Shown: positions 1 through 4,985 of the stretch, one piece after another
Numbering within the stretch: the first letter of the stretch is position 1
How the letters are laid out: every line of letters begins with the position of its first letter
Assembly (NCBI GenBank): GCA_021779415.1
Contig: JAJYAS010000230.1
Span: forward strand, 1 to 6,168
Source: Bacillota bacterium
Lineage (GTDB): Bacteria; Bacillota_B; Desulfitobacteriia; Desulfitobacteriales; Desulfitobacteriaceae
Reading direction: 5' to 3'
DNA: 6,168 nucleotides
Program-made: the position numbers and the translations under genes
Notes under the pieces: generated by a model
Databases searched by the model: none
Seen by the model: only the letters and a program-made list of their open reading frames with translations
Told to the model about the DNA's origin: nothing

Positions 1-1
1 G

Positions 2-502
2 ATCTTAAAACTAGCTTATCCTGATTTTGCGACCCTCCGAAGGTATTTAATCGAATACGGCTTTCTTGATCGTACGCCTGATGGGAGCGAATATTGGCTA
101 CGAAATGATTCCGGAAACAAGGAGGAGATAACAATGGATCGTAAAGAAGAACTGAAACGGCAGTATAAAGAAACGAAAACTGAGGCGGGTGTCTATCAAA
201 TCAGAAACACAAAAAATGAAAAAGTTTTTATCGAAAGTACCATGAATTTGAAGACCATCAATGGGAGACGATTTGGGTTAGAAACGGGCACGCACCAAAA
301 CAAACTCCTCCAAAATGAATTGAAGGAATTTGGAGCAGAGGTGTTTGTTTTTGAGGTGTTAGAAATTTTAGAAATACCAGAAGAGGGCTATTTCGATGCT
401 AAAGATGCCTTAAAAAAGTTGAAGGAAAAATGGTTAGAAAAACTTCAACCCTATGGAGAACGTGGCTATAATACGCTCAAACCCCTCCCGCGTAATGCCT
501 AG
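2..502 (+). CDS. DUF2087 tail joined in frame to a degenerate GIY-YIG domain (5' partial)
   Basis: The frame is open from the left edge to a TAG at 500-502 (166 residues visible). The first 44 residues include ILKLAYPDFATLRRYLIEYG and then DGSEYW, which I recognise as the end of a DUF2087 domain, often found at the end of ArsR/LuxR-type regulators. After a short linker comes a GIY-YIG-fold domain: GVY at residues 19-21 counted from the internal ATG, then FIE (32-34) where YIG is expected, a GTHQNKLLQ segment, and a closing WLEKLQPYGERGYN. GIY-YIG domains of this kind are known as partners of LuxR/ArsR-family regulators, so a regulatory DNA-binding protein is likelier than an active nuclease. 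No stop separates the two parts, so any ribosome translating DUF2087 continues into GIY-YIG. A separate shorter product of 122 residues from the ATG at 134 is also possible. The domain assignments are from memory of the families; the true function is unknown. Confidence 0.75.
   Translation: MLKLAYPDFATLRRYLIEYGFLDRTPDGSEYWLRNDSGNKEEITMDRKEELKRQYKETKTEAGVYQIRNTKNEKVFIESTMNLKTINGRRFGLETGTHQNKLLQNELKEFGAEVFVFEVLEILEIPEEGYFDAKDALKKLKEKWLEKLQPYGERGYNTLKPLPRNA
119..136 (+). promoter_or_regulatory. Strong internal ribosome binding site and ATG at the DUF2087/GIY-YIG junction
   Basis: AAGGAGG at 119-125 lies 8 bases upstream of an in-frame ATG at 134-136. This is a near-ideal Shine-Dalgarno arrangement inside a continuous reading frame. 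It could allow a free 122-residue GIY-YIG protein to be made besides the fusion, or could be a relic of two formerly separate genes. The same bases encode Asn-Lys-Glu-Glu in the fusion frame, so chance also contributes. Confidence 0.6.
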
Positions 503-551
503 ATAGAAAATGCGTTGGTTAAGATTATTTCGATCTTTCAACCAACGCATT
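503..551 (-). terminator. Intrinsic terminator between convergent genes, mainly for the ATPase
   Basis: A perfect 12-base inverted repeat (509-520 with 540-551, AATGCGTTGGTT/AACCAACGCATT) is extended by a second 5-base stem (521-525 with 533-537) across a two-base bulge, with a 7-base loop. On the minus strand the stem runs into TTTTCTATCT, a moderate U-tract, directly after the ATPase stop. On the plus strand the following AAACTATTT is weaker, so termination of the GIY-YIG gene is possible but less certain. Confidence 0.8.
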
Positions 552-554
552 AAA

Positions 555-3224
555 CTATTTCACAGTTCCTCTGAAAGCTCTCATCCCCAGTTTGATCAAT
601 TCACTAAAGATCACTACACTAAACGTAAACCCAATGATCCTCAGCCAGATATCCAATTCAAGAGGGACAGTTTTGAAGACATTTCCTCCAAACTGAGTAA
701 CTAAGACTTGAATGATAAAGGTTATGAACACAACCCCAACCATGGCTTTATTTTTAAAGATATTAGAAAAAATGCTCGTTACTCCAAATTCCCTACTATT
801 AAAGGCATTCCACAACTGGAACAGGACAAATGACGTAAACACGATGGTCGATTGTTGTGTTTCTGTACCCCCCAGGAGTTGTGTTTTCATTAGCAACACT
901 AAGCCAGTTACAATAAACAAACCGTTGGAAATAATTTTATAGAACATGTCTTTGGTCACAATAGAAGCATTTCTCTGGATGGGCTGTTTCTCAAGAAGAT
1001 GCTCTCTCGGCGGTTCTAACCCTAGTGTTAAAGCAGGAGGCCCGTCCATGATAATATTAACCCATAACAACTGTAACGTGGTAAATGGCATTTTATATCC
1101 CATCACCTCTGCCAAAATAACGGTGACAAACGCCACAACATTGACCGTAAGTTGGAACTGAATAAATCGCTGGAAATTCTCGTAGATTCCTCGTCCCCAC
1201 TTAATTGCTTTAACAATTGTGGAAAATGAGTCATCTAGTAAGACAATATCTGCGGCTTCCTTGGATACTTCCGTGCCCGCAATCCCCATAGCAACCCCAA
1301 CATCCGCGGCTTTTAAGGCTGGGGCGTCATTAATGCCATCGCCTGTCACAACCACTGAGTCATTATTCTCTTTTAAAAGTTTTACAACTCTCATTTTGGC
1401 TGTGGGATTTGAGCGGGCAATAACCACGATTTTATCAAGCTTGCTCTTTAACTCTTGATCAGTCATGTTCTCAATATCCGTGACCTCAAGCACCAAAGAG
1501 TCCTTTTTTACAATTCCTAGTTGGTTAGCGATGGCTCTGGCGGTATTTATGTTATCTCCTGTTAGGATCTTGACCGTTATGCCTGCTTGACGGCAATGAT
1601 CAATAGCTACTTTGACGTCCAAACGCAGAGGATCTTCGATGCCTACAAAGCCTGTAAATATCAGATCTTTCTCCACGTTATAGATATCTTCCCATTGAGG
1701 CTCCTGACTAAAATCATTGAAGGCAAACGCTAGTACTCTTCTAGCATTGTCCTGGAGATCCTTGATACTTGCCTCAATGACCTCTTTGTGCTCCTGCGTT
1801 AACGGAACAATCGTACCATTTTCCAGAATCCTATTACAAATGCTTAAAACTTTTTCAGGTGACCCCTTCGTATAGAGTTTGTAACCCCCTTCTGTTTCAT
1901 ACGCTGTCGACATCATTTTCCTAGCCGAAGTAAAGTTGAATTCAGCAACCGGCTCTCCAAACTGTTTTCGATAATGCAGATAATTTATTGAATTCTTATC
2001 CGCGCAGACAAGCAACGAACACTCTGTCGGATTTCCCAGGAATTCAAATTTATCATCCTCATTCGATATATCCGCTGTAGAGTTAACACAAAAATTCTGT
2101 AGCATTTCCTGACATTGTATTTTTTCCAAGGGAACGCTTTTCCCATCACACCAAACATCAACGACGGTCATCCTATTTTCAGTCAAAGTTCCCGTTTTAT
2201 CAGAACATACGACATTCACAGAGCCAATGGTTTCGCACGCTATAAGCTTACGAACTAAAGCGTTATTCTTGGCCATTTTCTGCATGTTAAAAGCTAGGGT
2301 AATAGCCACCATTGTTGGTAATCCTTCTGGTACTGCTGCTACAATGAGCGCCACGGAGGTGATAAAGGCATCTTTTATTCCGGGAAGTGCGGATCCAATA
2401 TTATTCAGAACAAGTATTCCCTGTCGATACATATTGAACAATTCCAAAATGAAGATACCCGCCGCTACGATCGATCCAATGATAGATATTCTTTTGCCAA
2501 GATTCGCTAACTTTTGTTGGAGCGGAGTTTCAGACGTGACTTCCGCCTTAAGTTCATTGGCAATTTTGCCCATCTCAGTCCCATCGCCAATGGAAGTGAC
2601 AATGGCAATTGCCCTTCCTTCAATCACCATGGTGCCTGAGTAAAGCATATTTTTCCGTTCTGCTAGGGGACTGTTTTCTCTTTCAATTCTGACAGAATTC
2701 TTGGAAACTGCTTCTGCTTCACCCGTAAGCATAGATTCGTCAATTCCAAGATTAGAGGAATGCACTATCCTCGCGTCAGCAGGAACTTTGTCTCCCGTTT
2801 CTAAATGAATGATATCCCCAAGAGTCAAATCAATCTGGGTGATATAGACGATTTTACCATCACGTACTACTTTCACATGGACATCGTCACTTAGCTTAGA
2901 CAAGGCCTCAAACGCCTTATCTGATTTACCCTCTTGAATCACAGAAATAGATGTGGCAATCAAGACAGCAACAAAAATCCCTAATCCATCCGCAATATGT
3001 CCCATAGCAAGTGAAATTAACCCTGAAATCAAAAGGATGACAATTAGAGGTTCTTTTAAACTGTCAAAGATCTTAGCAAAAATGCTGTCCTTTTCTTTGG
3101 GAGTAAAAACATTTTCCCCATAGCGTAGGGTTCTAGCTTCAGCTTCAGCTGTTGATAATCCCCGCTCTTCATTACTGTCTAATTCAGCAATGATTTCATT
3201 AACTTCCTTTAGATAAAAATCCAC
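555..3224 (-). CDS. Type II P-type cation-transporting ATPase (Ca2+/Mn2+ exporter)
   Basis: This is a complete 889-residue P-type ATPase that should pump a divalent cation out across the cytoplasmic membrane. Visible in order: an N-terminal cation-ATPase segment, M1-M2 (about 58-97), the actuator TGE (167-169), M3-M4 with PEGLP (299-303), the phosphorylation motif DKTGT (D342), KGSPE (453-457), TGDN (555-558), TGDGINDAP (627-635), and M5-M10 (about 686-878). Site II residues are present: E300, N723 and D727. The site I positions of SERCA are replaced (A698 in M5, Q803 in M8), so one ion per cycle is predicted, as in PMCA. M5 (QFQLTVNVVA) is very PMCA-like, while M6 NIIMDGPPA resembles SPCA/Pmr1. 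There is no long C-terminal regulatory tail. Translation starts at GTG (3224-3222), 8 bases after AAAGGAGG (3240-3233). The manganese riboswitch in the leader argues for Mn2+ export, as for Lactococcus YoaB and pneumococcal MgtA; the substrate remains inferred. Confidence 0.95.
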   Translation of the reverse strand: MDFYLKEVNEIIAELDSNEERGLSTAEAEARTLRYGENVFTPKEKDSIFAKIFDSLKEPLIVILLISGLISLAMGHIADGLGIFVAVLIATSISVIQEGKSDKAFEALSKLSDDVHVKVVRDGKIVYITQIDLTLGDIIHLETGDKVPADARIVHSSNLGIDESMLTGEAEAVSKNSVRIERENSPLAERKNMLYSGTMVIEGRAIAIVTSIGDGTEMGKIANELKAEVTSETPLQQKLANLGKRISIIGSIVAAGIFILELFNMYRQGILVLNNIGSALPGIKDAFITSVALIVAAVPEGLPTMVAITLAFNMQKMAKNNALVRKLIACETIGSVNVVCSDKTGTLTENRMTVVDVWCDGKSVPLEKIQCQEMLQNFCVNSTADISNEDDKFEFLGNPTECSLLVCADKNSINYLHYRKQFGEPVAEFNFTSARKMMSTAYETEGGYKLYTKGSPEKVLSICNRILENGTIVPLTQEHKEVIEASIKDLQDNARRVLAFAFNDFSQEPQWEDIYNVEKDLIFTGFVGIEDPLRLDVKVAIDHCRQAGITVKILTGDNINTARAIANQLGIVKKDSLVLEVTDIENMTDQELKSKLDKIVVIARSNPTAKMRVVKLLKENNDSVVVTGDGINDAPALKAADVGVAMGIAGTEVSKEAADIVLLDDSFSTIVKAIKWGRGIYENFQRFIQFQLTVNVVAFVTVILAEVMGYKMPFTTLQLLWVNIIMDGPPALTLGLEPPREHLLEKQPIQRNASIVTKDMFYKIISNGLFIVTGLVLLMKTQLLGGTETQQSTIVFTSFVLFQLWNAFNSREFGVTSIFSNIFKNKAMVGVVFITFIIQVLVTQFGGNVFKTVPLELDIWLRIIGFTFSVVIFSELIKLGMRAFRGTVK

Positions 3225-3304
3225 CCCAGAATCCTCCTTTAATTTCCCAATAAGGCAAGCTAGCTTTGATTTATAGTATTAACGAAATAATCACTCCCTA
3301 CTTC

Positions 3305-3313
3305 TGTTAAAAG
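3305..3313 (-). repeat. Third copy of the riboswitch P1 3' strand in the ATPase leader
   Basis: CTTTTAACA on the minus strand occurs here downstream of the terminator, in addition to the P1 3' strand at 3362-3370 (a close variant, CTTTAACA, lies in the terminator's other arm). Both full copies follow a GTAAC sequence. It could pair with the 5' P1 strand (3447-3455), but only after the termination decision has been taken, so it may be a duplication relic. The rest of the 3225-3329 leader shows nothing else recognisable except the ATPase ribosome site. Confidence 0.4.
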
Positions 3314-3329
3314 TTACTCCTTGGTAAAC

Positions 3330-3372
3330 AAAAAAGACCTTTAACACAGCCTAATAGGCTATGTTAAAAGTC
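3330..3372 (-). terminator. Riboswitch-controlled intrinsic terminator upstream of the ATPase
   Basis: On the minus strand a 16-base-pair stem (3372-3357 with 3351-3336, two G-U pairs) with loop TATTA is followed by six T (3335-3330). Its 5' arm contains the whole 3' strand of aptamer stem P1 (3370-3362), so P1 and the terminator are mutually exclusive. With no ligand the terminator should form; with ligand-stabilised P1 transcription should continue into the ATPase. It would also stop read-through from rubrerythrin. Confidence 0.93.
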
Positions 3373-3455
3373 TTGTTACCTCTAAGGTTTACAAAGACAG
3401 GTAAGTTTCCTTACCGGGTATGTTGCCTTTGTAATTCAACTACTCCCTTTTAACA
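3362..3455 (-). promoter_or_regulatory. yybP-ykoY (manganese) riboswitch aptamer
   Basis: Stem P1 is TGTTAAAAG (3455-3447) pairing with CTTTTAACA (3370-3362), 9 base pairs. It is followed by the conserved loop GGGAGTAG (3447-3440), where the family usually has GGGGAGUAG. A long arm follows: TTACAAAG/CTTTGTAA (3434-3427 with 3396-3389), the conserved CAACATAC (3425-3418) and a hairpin GGTAAG-GAAA-CTTACC (3415-3400). AGUAG and CAACAUAC are hallmarks of the yybP-ykoY family, which binds Mn2+ and controls Mn exporters (MntP, YoaB-type ATPases, TerC-like proteins). Placement directly before a type II P-type ATPase fits this. The expression platform is transcriptional and predicted to be ON with Mn2+. 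Not verified with a covariance model. Confidence 0.9.
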
Positions 3456-3460
3456 ACATA

Positions 3461-3489
3461 AGTGTACTGCAATTGTCATAGTTTGTCAA
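3461..3489 (-). promoter_or_regulatory. Sigma-A promoter of the riboswitch-ATPase unit
   Basis: TTGACA (3489-3484) is a perfect -35 box, followed by a 17-base spacer and TACACT (3466-3461) as -10. The predicted start is near 3454, which places the RNA 5' end at the first bases of aptamer stem P1. The -35 begins only 8 bases after the rubrerythrin stop codon. Confidence 0.85.
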
Positions 3490-3497
3490 CATGAAGA

Positions 3498-4046
3498 TTA
3501 CTTAAAATACCTATTAAGAAGACCCTTAAAGGCTGATCCGTGCCTTGCTTCGTCCTTACACATCTCATGGACAGTATCATGGATGGCATCATAGTTTAAC
3601 TGCTTTGCTTTGGTGGCTAAATCTTTTTTACCCTGACAGGCACCAAATTCTGCTTCAACCCTTACCTCTAAGTTCTTCTTGGTATCAGTATAAACAACTT
3701 CACCAAGTAACTCTGCAAACTTAGCTGCATGGTCTGCTTCTTCAAAAGCTATCCTTTTATAAGCCTCAGCGATTTCCGGAAATCCTTCTCGATCTGCTTG
3801 ACGACTCATCGCCAGATACATACCTACCTCAGTGCATTCACCCATGAAGTTAGCTCTCAGTCCCTCAAGTATTTCAGCATCAACACCTTGAGCAACTCCG
3901 ATTTTGTGTTCGTCAGCCCATTGCATTATGCCCTCTTTTTTCTCGGAGAATTTTTCCTTGGGAGACTTACATTGCGGACACTCATCCGGCGCTTCATTTC
4001 CCTCGAATACATATCCACATACTGAACATATAAATTTCTTCATCAT
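3498..4046 (-). CDS. rbr: Reverse rubrerythrin (N-terminal rubredoxin, C-terminal diiron domain)
   Basis: This cytoplasmic non-haem iron protein reduces hydrogen peroxide (and, in clostridia, supports O2 reduction) using electrons ultimately from NAD(P)H. With the start chosen here it has 182 residues. The rubredoxin-type Fe(Cys)4 site comes first: C7-x2-C10 and C23-x2-C26. The ferritin-like four-helix diiron domain follows, with E70/E73, E103-x2-H106, E131/E133 and E166-x2-H169 as likely ligands. Rubredoxin before diiron is the reverse order to classical rubrerythrin, as in the clostridial Rbr3A/revRbr group, which is PerR-regulated in Clostridium acetobutylicum. The gene has its own promoter with a PerR-like box. 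No terminator lies between it and the ATPase leader, so part of its transcript may extend into the riboswitch. The family call is firm; the physiological role is inferred from it. Confidence 0.95.
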   Translation of the reverse strand: MMKKFICSVCGYVFEGNEAPDECPQCKSPKEKFSEKKEGIMQWADEHKIGVAQGVDAEILEGLRANFMGECTEVGMYLAMSRQADREGFPEIAEAYKRIAFEEADHAAKFAELLGEVVYTDTKKNLEVRVEAEFGACQGKKDLATKAKQLNYDAIHDTVHEMCKDEARHGSAFKGLLNRYFK

Positions 4047-4062
4047 GACATTGTTCCTCCTC
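4044..4062 (-). promoter_or_regulatory. Ribosome binding site that fixes the rubrerythrin start
   Basis: GAGGAGG (4062-4056) lies 9 bases before ATG at 4046-4044, which is immediately followed by a second ATG. An in-frame TTG at 4064 would add six residues, but it overlaps the Shine-Dalgarno itself and would lack a site of its own, so it is rejected as a start. Confidence 0.85.
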
Positions 4063-4087
4063 AAAATCTGTAATCAACCTATAATTT

Positions 4088-4116
4088 ATTTTACAATAAT
4101 TATTAAAATAAATCAA
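4088..4116 (-). promoter_or_regulatory. Sigma-A promoter of the rubrerythrin gene
   Basis: TTGATT (4116-4111), a 17-base spacer and TAAAAT (4093-4088, five of six matches to TATAAT) make a good promoter, with a predicted start near 4081 and a leader of about 35 bases. The surroundings are very AT-rich, so the exact boxes are less certain than for the ATPase promoter. Confidence 0.65.
4091..4105 (-). promoter_or_regulatory. PerR-like operator in the rubrerythrin promoter
   Basis: TAATAATTATTGTAA matches the Bacillus PerR consensus TTATAATNATTATAA at 12 of 14 defined positions. It fills most of the -10/-35 spacer and overlaps the -10 box, the right place for a repressor. It lies within a larger inverted repeat, TTTATTTTA...TAAAATAAA. 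PerR releases DNA on peroxide oxidation, which would induce rubrerythrin. AT-richness weakens the match, and a Fur-type box fits less well (11 of 14). Confidence 0.55.
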
Positions 4117-4157
4117 TACTAAAATAATACTTTATGAAATTTCACAGATGCTTTCCT

Positions 4158-4841
4158 TTAGAGCCCCAGCAGACGGTGAAACCCCTGGGGATTTTGCGCA
4201 GGCACCCTAAAGTGCTTGTTAATCTCCACCTGCACAGCAGGAATTCCTAATTCACGGGCGACATAATTGGCGATAGTATTGGGACTTCGGGCGTCAAAGT
4301 GACCTTTGGATAGTTTCCCAAATCCGAATGCACAAAAGTTTCGCTCCATTGTTTCCAGTATCCCATTCTTACTTAAAAGAGTTTTTCCGTCATTTGTGCC
4401 AAAATCAACATCAAATTCTTGCTCACGGGCTGCACCATGGATGTCTATCACGAACTTCACCTTTTCCCTGACACAGATCTCGGAAATCCTTTCTTTATAG
4501 ATACAAGGATCGTCCATGTTAGGATCTCCGCCATAAAGTTTTGTGGTTGCAATTGCCTGACAGCCTGTCAATCGGTTTAAGAGGTATACAATGGACCCGG
4601 TGAACTGATCCGACATCTTAATCTTCTTTTGGCGACAGTGCCTAACTGCATGAGGGGCTGACAACAATACTGGTAGCTTTCCGGGTAGAATTAGGAAAGG
4701 CTCCTCCTGTTTAGGGTTAACTTTTTTGTCTGTCTTGTAGAAATAAACTCGTTCTATGCTTACTGCTTCTTCGTTGATCCGAGCCCGATTAAACTCCTGT
4801 AGAATTTCATCATAGTTTCCCAAAATGTTGACCCCCGGCAC
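4158..4841 (-). CDS. N-formylglutamate amidohydrolase-like zinc hydrolase
   Basis: The 227-residue protein carries the landmarks of the N-formylglutamate amidohydrolase family, zinc hydrolases with a carboxypeptidase-like fold: LLSAPHAVRH (H64), FVIDIHGAAREQEFD (H135) and AVQVEINKHFR (E206), with a KLYGGDPN segment (101-108). No signal peptide or membrane segment is seen, so it is probably cytoplasmic. True N-formylglutamate deformylases act at the end of histidine degradation, but no hut gene is visible here, so the natural substrate is open; another amide or peptide is equally possible. The start is uncertain: GTG at 4841 has only a weak AAGAA before it, while TTG at 4823 (giving 221 residues) has GGGGG 8 bases upstream. 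The gene has its own promoter just upstream and no clear terminator downstream. Confidence 0.75.
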   Translation of the reverse strand: MPGVNILGNYDEILQEFNRARINEEAVSIERVYFYKTDKKVNPKQEEPFLILPGKLPVLLSAPHAVRHCRQKKIKMSDQFTGSIVYLLNRLTGCQAIATTKLYGGDPNMDDPCIYKERISEICVREKVKFVIDIHGAAREQEFDVDFGTNDGKTLLSKNGILETMERNFCAFGFGKLSKGHFDARSPNTIANYVARELGIPAVQVEINKHFRVPAQNPQGFHRLLGL

Positions 4842-4860
4842 TTCTTGTGAATTTATGTTA

Positions 4861-4889
4861 ATTCTATCGAGAAAATCGGAGATTGTCCA
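4861..4889 (-). promoter_or_regulatory. Sigma-A promoter of the amidohydrolase-like gene
   Basis: TGGACA (4889-4884), a spacer of exactly 17 bases and TAGAAT (4866-4861) each match consensus at five of six positions. The predicted start near 4854 gives a very short leader, about 13 bases before the GTG or about 31 before the alternative TTG. The promoter lies directly behind the terminator of the CoA-transferase gene, so this gene is likely its own transcription unit. Confidence 0.75.
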
Positions 4890-4895
4890 TTATTT

Positions 4896-4933
4896 AATAA
4901 CAAAGAAGGAGCTCTATGACTAGAGACTCCTTC
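4896..4933 (-). terminator. Intrinsic terminator of the CoA-transferase gene
   Basis: On the minus strand GAAGGAG (4933-4927), one bulged T and CTCTA (4925-4921) pair with TAGAG and CTCCTTC (4916-4905) around a GTCA loop, 12 base pairs in all. The stem is followed by TTTGTTATT, a U-rich tail. It lies about 50 bases after the CoA-transferase stop. Confidence 0.85.
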
Positions 4934-4985
4934 CACCTTATACGTGTTCCCATGATCTAGGTGAATAATACCATTTCGGAAAGAT

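Noticed and set aside
2227..2643. A 138-codon plus-strand reading frame opposite the ATPase
   Set aside because: It lies antisense to well-conserved transmembrane and actuator regions of the ATPase, has no recognisable domain and no good ribosome site; it is a shadow of the real gene. The same holds for the other plus-strand frames between 510 and 1458.
3330..3455. Leader considered as a NiCo (czcD) or other metal riboswitch
   Set aside because: The AGTAG loop, the CAACATAC element and the P1/terminator overlap match yybP-ykoY, and I see no NiCo four-way junction pattern.
3729..4122. Two plus-strand frames opposite rubrerythrin
   Set aside because: They are antisense to a clear rubrerythrin with all metal ligands in place and show no protein-like motifs.
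4135..4144. TGAAATTTCA palindrome upstream of the rubrerythrin promoter
   Set aside because: A 10-base AT-rich palindrome without a loop or T-run; no known operator is recognised and chance is a sufficient explanation.
4164..4190. CCCCAG/CTGGGG inverted repeat near the 3' end of the amidohydrolase-like gene
   Set aside because: It is inside the coding region, the stem is only 6 base pairs with a 15-base loop, and no T-run follows, so it is not supported as a terminator.
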